Below the pieces are notes generated by a model that did no database searches, was not told the origin of the DNA, and saw nothing but the letters and a program-made list of their open reading frames with translations. Below, piece by piece: positions 48,911 to 60,359 of a stretch of DNA of 64,000 bases. The DNA lies in the NCBI RefSeq assembly GCF_009730915.1, contig NC_052487.1, positions 310,001 to 374,000 on the forward strand. The letters run 5' to 3'. Within the stretch, counting starts at the first letter, position 1, and each line of letters begins with the position of its first letter. The DNA is from Dioscorea cayenensis subsp. rotundata. Lineage: Eukaryota; Streptophyta; Magnoliopsida; Dioscoreales; Dioscoreaceae. The translations under genes and the position numbers were made by a program.

Positions 48911-50354
48911 TCATGATTTCTGAAACTTTTGGGAGCTGATGTTTTGTGGCTGAGTGAATCATTCAGGTAAAAGAATATTCATCACATTCATCAAGAATAC
49001 TTTTACCATGTCATGTCAAGATTTATGACATGTTTGACACTGAGTTTTGAAAGCTGAAAACAACTTCTAGTAAAAATTGTAAGGGTATTTTAAATTTGTA
49101 GCTTTTGGTTGTCTGAAAGCTTTTTCTATTAAACATTTCGTCTTATTCAACCAAAAAGCTTTTGGTGATTGAAAAGTTATTTATGAAATTTAAAAAGCAG
49201 GGTGGCCGACTTGCGATCCAAATCAACAATTTTTTTCAAGCTGACTCCTTTTATTAAAACCTTGGACGCTTACTAGTTTTTCTGAGTGAGAGAGCATCTA
49301 ATCAACATCACATCATCTTTTTCAGTGATTCACTCCTTTCGGTGTTGTTCACTTGTTTGTAGTTTTTTACTTTACAGTGAATACTTCTCATTGTTGTTCT
49401 TATTGTTCTCGTCATTGTTGTTGTTTTTTTAAAAAAAAAGACAAGTACCAGTGATGCGCACGTGTGGGGAGCAAAACTCAACGCCGATCCACGTGCACTC
49501 ACTTTGCGTAAGATATGAGATTTGATTTTAGATTTTTTCCAAAATGAACACCTTACGCAAGAGATTCGATACCAATTGATCTAAAAGTGTGTATTCTTAT
49601 TTAAGACTGTTTTTCAGTTTGTCCTTAATTCTCCTTTAATAGATGAATGCTTTACTCATTTTAGAAAAACATTTTTAATCATTTTTTTTGTTATTTTGTT
49701 TTTTCTCATCTTTATTTTATTTTATTTTTTTCCTCTTGTCAAGAACCTTTTTGTTTCATAGGGTCAAGTTTAATTTGAAGATTATTTTATTATAAAAAAG
49801 AAAAATCTGACTTGTGATTATAAAAGGATTAAGTTGCCGGTGGAGTTTAAAATCTGGGTTATCATTTGTTTGATTTTTTTTTTTTAAATGTTGACTTTTC
49901 AATTTATTTATTTAGTGTCTAGTCTATTTGTATTAATTCATAGAAAGAGATAGGATTAAATTGTCAATGCAATTTAAAACTCTTAAGTTATTGTTAGTTT
50001 GATTTTTTTTAAAAAAAATTATTTTAAATTTCTACATTATACAAATTTATTTGATCCGTCTCTTTCATTCAATGTGTCCCTTTCAATGGAGCCATTGATG
50101 ATCTAGTTTATTTACACGTTAATTATTATTTATATAATTTTATATTTAATATAATATTTAACGGAAGAACAAAACAAACAAACTAACATATAAAAATAAA
50201 TTTTTTTCAATAAATCCAAATAAATAAATGATTAAATTTTAGCTGTAGCTTAGTTAGTTGCTGTGTATCTCTTCAATAACAATATTTAATAAATGAAATC
50301 CAAAATTAAAAAAAAAAATAAAAAATAAAAAAGCATCATGGACTTATTAGTCTC

Positions 50355-50385
<31 letters not shown>

Positions 50386-50495
50386 TAAAATGAGATCCTT
50401 TCTTTTTTCTTTTTTCTTTTTTCTTTTGTTGTGAAACACCAAACGTGGGTTGTGGAATAAGAATACACTAGAGGGTGTGGTCCCCACATCTATCA
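48911..50495. repeat. Downstream half of the PANK2-tail duplication
   Basis: 48911-49200 aligns with 32943-33240, and roughly 49735-50375 aligns with 33350-35060 minus the hAT element. The stretch 49205-49600 has no counterpart in the parent and contains two CACGTG motifs (about 49460 and 49492), so it may be an insertion specific to this copy. A (TTA)n/(ATT)n tract lies at 50355-50384. No coding gene is present. Confidence 0.7.
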
Positions 50496-50566
50496 TTTGC
50501 CACGTCATACTAACAAAATAGTGGGGTCCACATAAGTGTGGGCCCAGAATAAGCTGACGTGGCAAA
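50496..50566. promoter_or_regulatory. Inverted bZIP-type repeat upstream of the PWWP gene
   Basis: TTTGCCACGTCA (50496-50507) and TGACGTGGCAAA (50555-50566) are perfect 12-bp inverted copies. Each contains the ACGT core of G/C-box bZIP sites. Between and beside them are GTGGTCCCCAC and GTGGGGTCC words. The element lies 320-390 bp before the start codon. Whether it is a regulatory module or transposon ends is open. Confidence 0.5.
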
Positions 50567-50885
50567 GCTACTCTAAAGAGACCCACCTCCTATAACCTCT
50601 AACAACAATACGTACTTCACGCCTTTCTCTTCGCCGAGTTTTCTCTCTCTCTCTCTTCGTTTTTCTTTTACTTTCTTTCTCGCGAGATCGCTGGGAAATT
50701 TTTACGAAAAACCCCCTCGTCACCAGGTATAATTTTTTTTAAAATTTTATATAAACCCCCTGTTCGTGACTTATTTCTCACATCGACATCCTTCTTTTCT
50801 TCTTTGCAGTTGGATTCTTTATATAAATTTTTTTTTTGCAGTTTTGCATTTTAGTCCAGAAAAATAAAAAATTATTTCTCAAGCT

Positions 50886-53564
50886 ATGAAACCACCAGAG
50901 CAGTCGGAAACCCTAGAGGAACTCGCATCGGAGAACGAAGCAGAGGAGGAACCCCAAACCCTGGAGTCCCAAATCGAGGAACCAGTGTCTAGGGTTCTTC
51001 AATCTGGAACCCTAGGAACGGTGGGTTCCAATCCGGCGTTTTTGGTTGGGAATTTCGTTTGGGGGAGGGTGAGAACTCATCCATGGTGGCCGGGGAGAGT
51101 TCGGGACCCGGAGCTTGCTGTGGCGGCCAAGCGCGCTGTGCGGAAGGCGCCGAACTCCGTCTTCGTCTCCTACTTCGGTGATGAATCCTATGCTTGGTGT
51201 CAACCTATGCATTTGAAGCCATTCAAGCAGGAGTTTGCGCAAATGATGGCGCAGAGCGTTTCTAAGGGCTTTGTGAGTGCTGTGCGGAGTGCTTTGGAGG
51301 AGATTGGGAGGTGCGTGGAGGTGGAAATGGCTTGCGGTTGTGTGGATATTGAGATTCCTGATGGGTTTTTGAAGCAAGGTAGTAAGGAGTTTGCAATCAC
51401 TGCTTATGCTCCGGCGGAGTTTCTGCAGCTTGTTAGGGATGTTGCGAAGAACTGTATGGTTGTTGATATGCTTGAGATTACAGTGCTTCGGAGTTGGATG
51501 TTTGCATTTAACCGGAAATCTGGTCATCAGCGATGCGGCGTTGTTGATTTGGTTGATAAGTGTGATCTTGATGCGGAGAATGATGGAATGGAAGATTCTT
51601 GGATTGATGCACCGAGGAAGCCGGAGATCAGTGAGGAGAAGTATAAGAGGAGGAAGGAGAGGAGCATGGCAAAGCTCATTGCGGAGATGGATTTAAATGC
51701 TGTTGAGGTTAGTGATGATGTTGATAGTGTTGTTGAGGAGGAAGAGAATGACAATGATGTTGTTGTTGAGGAAGAAGAGAAACATGAGGTGGAGGAGAAA
51801 AATGATAATGATGATGTTGAAGAAGAAGAGAAGCATGAGGAGGAAGAGAAGGGTAATGATGTTGTTGAGGAAGAAGAGAAGAAGCATGAGGAGGATGAGA
51901 AAGCGAATGCTAAGGTTGTTGTTGACAGTGGTGTTGTTGTCGGCGGAGAAGGGACTGGGTCGGGTAAGAGGGAGAGGAAGAAGAGCAAATACTTATCATA
52001 CCCGTATGCGCATTTGAGTGGTATTCATGGAAAGCAGTCAGTTTTTCTTCTCGGGGATTTTGAGGTGAAAACATCGAAGAAGGCTAGTTACAGTTCTTCA
52101 ACTAAGCTCGCTGGCTCTGTTGCAGAAGTTGATTTATCTGATAAGGAAGAGGACCAGAAGGATCTTGTGTCTAAGCTTGAAAGCATTTCGACAAGTGAGA
52201 TTTTATCAGAGTTTTTGGCAGCTGCTAGGGATAGTCTTCACTTGAAATGGAACAGGAGTGCAAAAACAGTCCGGGGGTTCTTTGCTGGTTATAGGAGTGC
52301 ATTTTACTCTGAAAGTTCTGATTTTGAGGCTCACCAGAAGAAACTAGCTGAATGTGGCTGCTTGGATAGGAAGATCACCGATGATGTGAAGAGTAATCAG
52401 TCAAAAGAAGGTGAGTCTGATAGGAATAGCAAGAAGAGAAAAGGTGGGATAAATGGAGAGACAAAAGTAAAATCTTTAACAAAGAGAAGAATGAAGAAAG
52501 ATGGAATCGAAACCGTTGCTCCTGTAGAGCTTGAACATGATGCGTTGGGCGGTTCAGACAAAGCTAGAACTCCGCAGAAGAGAATGAAGAAGAATGAGAC
52601 AGCTTGTGTTGAAACTTCATTAGATCTAGCCATTCCAAAGAGGAACAGTTCTGGTAAAACACAGAAAAAAAAGGCCAAGCAGAGTGAAGATAGTGAAGAG
52701 ACTTTGTTGAATGTAGGTCATCCTAAGAGCAATCTTACTGCTCCAAGTTTAAACCAGTTAAAGAAGCAGATGAGGATTGAAGGTACCAATGTTCAAACTG
52801 TGGCTCATGTGCCTGTTGAGACAATGAATAATTCAGAGGAAGCTAAAAAGTCGATGATAGTGCTTACCAATGGGAAACCTTCTACAGATGTAGATGAGGA
52901 ACTTCTTGATTCTCCTAAAGTTGAGAAATCTAGGAAAAAAAGGAGAAAAATCAAAGCAGATCTGGATTCCAAAGCTCGGACTGATTTGAATCTTGATGCT
53001 TCCAATGGTTCTGGTGAATCACGGAAGAAGCAGAAGAAAACAGATGAAAATAACTCTGAAGGTCCTGCGGCGCTGCTGTTATCATTCACTCCCGGTGTTA
53101 ATCTGCCTTCGAGAGACGAGATTGTGGCTGCCTTTAGCAAGTATGGCAGTTTGAATGAGACTGACACCGAAGTGATGAAGGATTCTGGCTGCGCTCGCCT
53201 TGTTTTCATGAAAAGTTTGGATGCTGAAAATGCTTTGCATAGTCGGGACAAAACCGGTGTCTTTGCACCTCCAAATGCTAGTTACCGTGTTCGGTATCTG
53301 CCAGTAAATCCAAGCTCTCCAAGCTCTCCTCCATCGTCAGCAGCCGCAGCAAATCTCATACCCAATCGCCCGCTTCCTTACATCAGGAAGAACCTTGAGC
53401 AAATGATATCGACTCTAACAAGCCCTTTAGTGTCAGATAAAGATGCAGGATCATCTGATGAGTTGAAACCAGACGCGAAAGAAAATCTGGTCGGTGAGAT
53501 GCAGGGACTCCTTGAGAAGGTTAACAAGCTGCTCAACGGACCTCCGGCTGGTTCTTCATCTTAG
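50886..53564 (+). CDS. PWWP domain-containing chromatin protein
   Basis: A single 892-codon exon. The PWWP domain is near the N-terminus (FVWGRVRTHPWWPGRV, HPWWPG at 65-70, then VFVSYFGDESYAWC). A conserved plant helical segment follows. There is an acidic Glu/Asp-Val-rich repeat (about 275-345), several basic KKRK-type nuclear signals, and a C-terminal RRM-like fold (SRDEIVAAFSKYGSLNETDT, ARLVFMKSLDAENAL). Related Arabidopsis PDP proteins read histone methylation and work with MSI4/FVE and PRC2 to regulate flowering. The coding exon is preceded by AG acceptors at about 50808 and 50841, so a 5' UTR intron after the CT-rich leader near 50640 is likely. The start is the first in-frame ATG. The gene converges on the Dof gene. 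Confidence 0.93.
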   Translation: MKPPEQSETLEELASENEAEEEPQTLESQIEEPVSRVLQSGTLGTVGSNPAFLVGNFVWGRVRTHPWWPGRVRDPELAVAAKRAVRKAPNSVFVSYFGDESYAWCQPMHLKPFKQEFAQMMAQSVSKGFVSAVRSALEEIGRCVEVEMACGCVDIEIPDGFLKQGSKEFAITAYAPAEFLQLVRDVAKNCMVVDMLEITVLRSWMFAFNRKSGHQRCGVVDLVDKCDLDAENDGMEDSWIDAPRKPEISEEKYKRRKERSMAKLIAEMDLNAVEVSDDVDSVVEEEENDNDVVVEEEEKHEVEEKNDNDDVEEEEKHEEEEKGNDVVEEEEKKHEEDEKANAKVVVDSGVVVGGEGTGSGKRERKKSKYLSYPYAHLSGIHGKQSVFLLGDFEVKTSKKASYSSSTKLAGSVAEVDLSDKEEDQKDLVSKLESISTSEILSEFLAAARDSLHLKWNRSAKTVRGFFAGYRSAFYSESSDFEAHQKKLAECGCLDRKITDDVKSNQSKEGESDRNSKKRKGGINGETKVKSLTKRRMKKDGIETVAPVELEHDALGGSDKARTPQKRMKKNETACVETSLDLAIPKRNSSGKTQKKKAKQSEDSEETLLNVGHPKSNLTAPSLNQLKKQMRIEGTNVQTVAHVPVETMNNSEEAKKSMIVLTNGKPSTDVDEELLDSPKVEKSRKKRRKIKADLDSKARTDLNLDASNGSGESRKKQKKTDENNSEGPAALLLSFTPGVNLPSRDEIVAAFSKYGSLNETDTEVMKDSGCARLVFMKSLDAENALHSRDKTGVFAPPNASYRVRYLPVNPSSPSSPPSSAAAANLIPNRPLPYIRKNLEQMISTLTSPLVSDKDAGSSDELKPDAKENLVGEMQGLLEKVNKLLNGPPAGSSS

Positions 53565-53883
53565 TCCAGCCAGTGACTTGTGAATTTAGCTAACTCTTTG
53601 GCATGTCTTCCTTTATCTATGCTAGCTGTATGAATTGATAAAGAGCTCTGCTCACTTTTATTTATCAAAAACATAGATAACAGGAAGATTGAGTGGACAG
53701 TTCTTCATGTTAGCTTCTGTTCTCTTTGAGTATTTTGTAATGGAGCTTCTTGTTTAGTAATGCAATATGCTTCTTATCTTCGAAAACCCGAACTTTCCAT
53801 CATATTTTATTTCCAAACACATTGTACATATATCAAGCAAACAAATCAAAACCTCAAGAACATATAGAAAAGAAGATCAAATC
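53565..53883. other. Convergent 3' UTR spacer between the PWWP and Dof genes
   Basis: These 319 bp separate the two stop codons and probably consist of the two facing 3' UTRs. No other feature is visible. Confidence 0.6.
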
Positions 53884-54483
53884 TTAAAAAGATCCTTGGC
53901 TTTGGCCTTGCCCTTGAGTCATCATCATCTGTTTCCAAAACTCAGCTACTTCTTGAGACCTCTCATGATCAGCACTGTCATTCATGAAGTTCACTGGAAC
54001 ATACTTGTTTTCCATAAGATCAAAATCACTCACATAGTGATTGAACTCCATGACTGGTTGAGATTGAAGTAAAGGTTCAACAGGCTGATTCTTATTCAAT
54101 GAACTCTTCTTCTTCCTACATCCACCACCAATGGGAATGTTTCTCAAAGAACCACCTTTGGTCCAATAACGTCTGCATGTCTTGCAGTAGTATCTTGGTT
54201 GGGAGAGACTGTAGTTATTATAATAACAAAACTTTGTATAATTGGAGTTGCACCTTGGACAGTTGACAGCCTGGTTGTTCTCCAACCTATGCCGAAGGCT
54301 CCGGTCTCCGGTCTTCGAACTCCGAGAACTGGATGACTCAGTCAAGCCATTGTCACCACCTTCTTTTTCCTCAATTCCCTGAAATTCAATGCATGCTCTT
54401 AGAAACAGAGAGGAGTTCACTTATAGAGATTGTAGTTTAGTGTTTAATGAGTGATTTACCTTGAACCAGTTAAAGGAATCCAT
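53884..54483 (-). CDS. Dof zinc-finger transcription factor
   Basis: Exons 54483-54460 (MDSFNWFK) and 54378-53884 give 172 residues. The Dof domain has the CX2CX21CX2C zinc finger ([20 protein letters not shown]...[10 protein letters not shown]) and the basic [17 protein letters not shown]. Dof proteins bind AAAG sites and are plant-specific nuclear regulators. The rest is low in recognisable motifs and ends in a Gln/Gly-rich tail ([11 protein letters not shown]). The short length and the tiny first exon before the Dof-containing exon fit the small vascular/guard-cell-type Dofs such as DOF5.3/DOF3.6-like proteins, but I cannot assign an orthologue. A TATATAAA box lies about 71 bp upstream of the start codon. 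Confidence 0.93.
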
Positions 54484-54553
54484 GCAAGCTTCTAATGAAT
54501 GGCTGAATGCTAACAAACTTAAGAAGGGTTGTCAAAGAGAAGAGAGGAAGGGG

Positions 54554-54561
54554 TTTATATA
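54554..54561 (-). promoter_or_regulatory. TATA box of the Dof gene
   Basis: TATATAAA on the minus strand, 71 bp upstream of the Dof start codon, predicts initiation near 54530 and a leader of about 45 nt. Confidence 0.6.
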
Positions 54562-55859
54562 GAGACAAGAAGAAGAAGAGGATGAAGAGATAAGCAAAGT
54601 TGGTAGCGTGAATGACGAGAAAGTCTTTGCAGTCGTTGTTGTGGAATCTGGTGAGAAGATTTGGGTTGTTTATATGGTGCCGTTTTAGCCACTGGGTGGT
54701 GTGAGCTCATTGGCATTGACCCACATACCAACTCGCCGTATTCATTCATGCTCAGCGCTTGTGATCCACTTCATAAAGATGTTGACAAATGTGTCTTGTT
54801 AGACCGGTATTCCCTTGTAAACAACACTGTATGTGCGTGTGTGTATATATATATATAGAAAAGGGTTTCTGCGGACGTCTGTAGTGACGTCACAGGTAGT
54901 AACAGAGTTGTTTTTGGTTTTTATGTTTTTAATTGTAGGTGTTAGTTGTGATTTGTTTTTATGTTTTTTAATATTCAACTGTGTAAATAATTGATTGAAC
55001 GGTTAAAATTAAAATACTATGTATCCAACTTTTTAATGTATACTATTTGTAAGCACAGTAATCTAAATACTATTTAGTATAATAATTATTGTTTACTCAT
55101 AATTAAGAAACTATTAGATCTCAATTCAATAATCCAAATCAACATCCATAGATTATTAATCTATGGACCTTCACAGAGGATTGATCGTCATATATATATA
55201 TATATATATTGCTTGCATTGTGAAAAATAAATGATCTAAATGCAAGTGATAGTAATTGGTCCTTTTAAGGGAAATTGTAATTGGTTGTGTTTATTTTATT
55301 TTATTAAATAAAATGAATAAATCAGTCATTTATTAAAAAAAATATAAAGTAAAGTATAGGACGAGGACCAAAATAAAAATAATCTAGCAAATTTATAGAA
55401 AATAAAAGGAACAAATTGAATAACACAACTATCAATAGTGAAATGAGAAAAAAGAACCCATGACAAATATAAGAGAGAGAGAGAGAGAGAGTGAGTATGA
55501 GAGTCAAATATTTTCATCGTTCGGGTATTGTTATGTTATAATTTGTTTTTATTATTAGATAATATAAATATTTCACCCAGGCTTGTCTATAAATTTGAGT
55601 AAATTCAAATTTAATGGTGAGTTTCAATCCATTTTGTATCGACCAACTAATCATTAATATAGGTTAAAAATTAATGATTAGTTAAAAAAAATATTAAAAA
55701 ATAAATACTTCAAGTAGGATAATGCGTAACACAGAACAACAACACATGGATGGATGACACTGATAATCCCAAATTAGCTAAAAAAAATTTTAAAAAAAAT
55801 TTGGGAAATAAAAATAAAAATTAAAAAAATAAAACAAAAGAAGGAATGCTCAGTAAACC

Positions 55860-56010
55860 TGGGCCACGTGAGAGGAAGTACAAGGCACGTGACTTGACGA
55901 AGGATTTTGTCGGCAATGTACGTACACGTCGCTTTCGCTGGTGATGCCGTGACGGCGCGTGATGGACCAAACGTCGCCATCCGAACCAATAAATCGCCGC
56001 GTTGTCACCA
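55860..56010. promoter_or_regulatory. GC-rich patch with ACGT-core motifs
   Basis: In otherwise AT-rich DNA, this 150-bp patch contains two CACGTG G-boxes (55865-55870 and 55886-55891), a TACGTACACGTC stretch and several GACG/CGTC cores. No adjacent exon is recognised on either strand. It could be an orphan promoter, an enhancer or transposon sequence. Confidence 0.3.
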
Positions 56011-56032
56011 CTTTGTTCGTTTCCGATCACCC

Positions 56033-56700
56033 GGAGTCTGTTTTCAACCTTTACCACTATGGCCACGTTTATGCGCTCATGTCGGCTACCACTTTTTTTT
56101 TTTTTGAGAGATAGGACGATAAGTACCCGTTCTGAGAAATGTACAGAGATAAAAAAATTATCACACATTTTTACTTTTTAAAAAATTAGAGAGCACGGTC
56201 AATGAGTAATTAAACTCGCATCTTTCTCATATGAAGTCACCTAAAATATCGCTTGTTAAATGCCTGGAGTTTGTTTTCAACTTTTACCACTGTGGCCACA
56301 TTAATGCACTCATGTCAGCTGCCACACAAAAAAATTGTCACACGTCCTCACCTTTTTAAAAATTAGAGAGCGTGGTCACGAGTAATTGAACTCGCATCTC
56401 ACTCACATGAAGGGACCTAAAAATTGTCACACATCCTTACCTTTTTTAAAATTAGAGTGCACGGTCATGAGTAATTAAACGCGCATCTCTCTCATATAAA
56501 GGGACTTGAATATCGCTTGTGAAACGCCCAGAGTTTGTTTTCAACCTTTACCACTGTGGCCACATTTATGCACTCATGTCAGTTGCCACACAAAAAAATT
56601 GTCACACGTCCTCACATTTTTAAAAATTGGAGAGCGTGGTCATGAGTAATTGAACTCGCATCTCTCTCACATAAAGGGACCTAAAGTATCGCTTGGCTAT
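56033..56700 (-). repeat. Tandem array derived from a SINE
   Basis: A block with GGAGTTTGTTTTCAACCTTT occurs three times (56033, 56266, 56530). A block with GAGTAATTGAACTCGCATCT occurs four times (about 56202, 56380, 56469, 56646). Read on the minus strand, the second block has a tRNA-like B box (GCGAGTTCAATTACTC). The first unit also keeps a poly(A)-like tail (T run at 56092-56105). The array therefore looks like a SINE plus flanking DNA that was tandemly amplified, with units of about 233 and 264 bp. Confidence 0.7.
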
Positions 56701-58843
56701 AAGTCTGTTGGTCTTTGTCAATTTTTTTTAGTACCAATAATAATAATAATATTATTATTATAAATAAACAAATTCAATATTCATATTTAGATATTTGGCA
56801 CGTTTTGTAATTAAAAAAATTGTATTGAAGGTCGGTGATCCATTCTATAATTTTGGAGTGATATTTATAATTATGGTGTTGTGTATATCTATACAACTCC
56901 TTTGAAACCCGAAGATATTCTCTTTTTTTTTTGTATATAGTTTTTGATACTATTTTTTCTGTTCCAAAATATATGGCGTTTAAGGATGTTGCACAAGAAT
57001 TAAAAATAAAAAATAATTTTTTTTAACATTTAACATAAAAATCAACCAAATTACTAAACTATCATTCTTTTTGAACCATATATATATTTTTATTATAAAC
57101 ATTACTCTATTTATTTATATAACTTAGAAAATTAAAGATAAATAAAATTTTAAAAAATAAATATTGCATTGATATAGTAAAATGACAACTAGTTTAAAAT
57201 TTTTATTTCTTAAAACGATATGTATTTTAAAATTGAGGGAGTAGTATTTAAGTGGGGTTACAATTAGTGGATACTTTTTTAAGATTATATAATATTTATA
57301 TTGTTCTTATTTTATTAAAAAGATATACTAACAATAATAAAGATCATAGAGATACAAATTGAGAGAGAATTTTTTTTTTCCATTGGTAATGAAGAATAAT
57401 AAAGTAACATCGACTTGTATTGATACAATATAACACAATAGGACAACAACTCCATATAAAGATAAACAATATATCACTTTCATATAAAGATAAACACGAT
57501 AGACTAGTTGTTCATGTCTCCTCTCCTATCGGTGGGAGTCTTGTACGTGTTTTCGGTTTAGTTTTTTGTTTTTGCTTTGATGTTCTTTGTTTCTATCCAC
57601 GTATATTGGATTTTTTTTATTCGGGCTTTTTTCTAGTAATGCAAGTCACCTTTTAAAAAATAAAAATAAAAAATAAAAAAATTAATGTGATTAGTAGATA
57701 ATAAACTCTTAACAGCAAGGCTAAAGAAAACTAATATGTGCAAATTGATTAACAAAGAGCAATTTTGATGTGATTAATACAGTGATTAAACATTTTATAA
57801 GGGTAAATGATAGTAATTTGCAGTTTAGTTGATGCAACATTTAGTTTTTATCATTTATTTATTTTTTATTCGTTTAATAAATATAAACAAATTTTGTTAC
57901 TGTTATTCCCAAGTGAAACCTTCTGGTTAACGGTGACAAAAATTTTAAAAGCTCATATGAGCAAATCGGATGCGGATCCTTTCTTTCTAAATCATAATGT
58001 TGGGATCCACTAAAAAAAATTCTCAGTATACGGATCCTTAAATATATACATTAGCTTGATGGTTTTATTATTTCAAATGAATGATTTATTATTACAAAAT
58101 GGATCCTTAAATATATACTACCCGTTTTCATATCGGATCTTCATTTGTGACTGGATCCGCTTGTCATGTTATGGTAGTAGACCAACGGTCTCATTTACAA
58201 ACCAACCTCCATTTAAATATAATATCTTCAAGATGCTGATAATATATACTCATTGTGACAAGATCTTTGTTATTATCACAACAAATTCATTTGATGCGCA
58301 TAAAATCCACTTATATTTACAAAATCTTCTAACTTTGGCATTATAATGGCACATGAATCGATTCACATCAATCTTCTACTCATTATAATTTTTTATTTAT
58401 TTATAAAATTAATAAATAATAAAACAAAATACAAACAAAAGTAAAAAAATACACCAGTTATAATATATTGACTTTTCTCGTGAGAATAAACTCTTGCCAT
58501 GCAATTCTGGAGGAAAAAATAAGAGGTATATCTCATATAAAACTTCGACAGGGACCCTCTCAATTATCCTTTTACATGTTATAAATTAGTTTTTTTCATC
58601 ATCACAATATTTCAACGTTTAAATTTTTTCAGTGAAAAATTCAAAAATTCAAAATAAATAAATAAATAAATAAATAAAAAAAATATATATATATATATTG
58701 ACTGGAGAGTGGACAACGTTATGTTCCCAAATTTCGCCTTCGCTCACTTCCCGCTCTTCTTCCTTCTCTCTCTCGCTCCCACTGCTCCTCGAAACCCTAA
58801 TCGCTCACATCATCGATGGTCGTCTGAGCTTGATTTGAGATCT

Positions 58844-60318
58844 ATGGCCAGCTCCAGAGATGTTCAAGATGTCATCTCCAAGCTTTCTTCTGACAAAGCG
58901 AAGACCCGAGACGTATGCTTCTCTGAAACCCTAAATCTATCTCTCTATTCTCTTTGATTTGTTTGTTGTTTTCTAATTCTTTTTGATGTCTTTATCTGTT
59001 CTTGTGTTGATGGTTTCCAGGAGGGTGTGAGGCTTCTGAGTAGCTGGTTGGAAGGCGAGAGATTGATTGGATTTTGCAAGCTTCTTGGTCGAAACACTGC
59101 TAAGATCAAGGCTGATGAGATGCCTCATGGTTATCTCGATTTCTTAATTTTTTTTTTTCTGTTTTTGTATTGAATAAAATTGGATTGAAATAATATTGGA
59201 CCATTTTGTTGTTTTCTCAGCTGAAACTTGGCCTTTTCTACTCACACTGCTCATGAAATGTATAAAGCTGGAGATATCTTCGAGCAAGAAAAAGCAACCG
59301 AAGTTGCTATATGCCAAGACTCTTAGAATTGCAATTCAATGTGCAGAAGATCCAAAGCTCTCAGGTTAAAGTGTTTTTGAATCGCCATTGGCTTTAGTGC
59401 ATGTTTTCCTTTTTTTTTATTTTATTTACTGTTGGTAGTTTTTTTTTTCTGCCCCTACGGTGAATTAGATATGATTATATTTAAATTTAAATCTACTATG
59501 AGGACATTATTATTGTTTTCAGGAAGGAGGGTTAGTTAATCTATTATTTTCTCTAACTGAACTTGGCATGTTTGTTTATCATCTAGGATTCTAAATGATG
59601 TATATATATGTTATTCTGCCTTATCATTTTGGCTTATTGAGCTCTGTAGATACAGTCCTTATTGTTAGTGGCATGTTCCATGATGATTTTGAGCTTAGCC
59701 ATTTGATTTGATTTGTTTTTATTCAACCTCAATTGGAACAATGGCCTAAGATGTCCATGACTTTGTAGGCAAAAGGCTATCTATTTTCCATGTTGCTAAA
59801 GTGCTGTTCAGTCACATATTGGAAGTATTAAAAGATGCTCCTATTTTCCAAATGGAGTATAATATCATTCTTCGTCACCTCCTGGCTGTCAATGAGTACC
59901 GATATCAGATGAGGAAGCGAGTTTACTGTAGTGAGCATCTTTTAGATGTGTTTTGGTGGATCGCTTCTAAATTAATAGTGTATGCGCTTTCCAATGTAAT
60001 GCCTATTTGTGTTTTGATTGCCAGGTCTAGTTAATCTTTATATGAATAAAGTGGTCTCATCCATTGGAGTGAAATTAACTGCTCAATCTGGGTCCAAAGA
60101 GGAAAGTTTCCGTTGTGTCCTGATGCTTCATGTTCTCTTGGAAAATCCTCCTGGAGATTTTCCAGACAACATCAGGGAGGATCTTATTGATGGTTTTATT
60201 GGAATTTTTGCCCATGTAAGGTATGGTTTTATTGGTATGTAAGAAATTCACTTGTCTCACATATAAGCAATCATTTCTATGTTTGTTTCTCTCTCACTCT
60301 CTCACGCTCTCTCTCTTA

Positions 60319-60359
<41 letters not shown>

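Larger units (their letters stand above)
54562..58843. other. Gene-poor intergenic region between Dof and ATM
   Basis: Contents: the Dof distal promoter, (TA)n tracts (54844-54855, 55192-55209), a (GA)n tract at 55474-55491, a GC-rich patch at 55860-56010, the SINE-derived array at 56033-56700, and long AT-rich stretches. From about 57960 to 58170, five GGATCC/CGGATC words occur, including a repeated GGATCCTTAAATATATAC (about 58035 and 58103). The last 130 bp are the ATM leader, with a telo-box-like AAACCCTAA at 58792-58800. Confidence 0.55.

Noticed and set aside
51527-51988. Antisense open frame of 153 codons
   Set aside because: It mirrors the low-complexity acidic repeat of the PWWP gene and yields a Ser/Phe-rich shadow frame.
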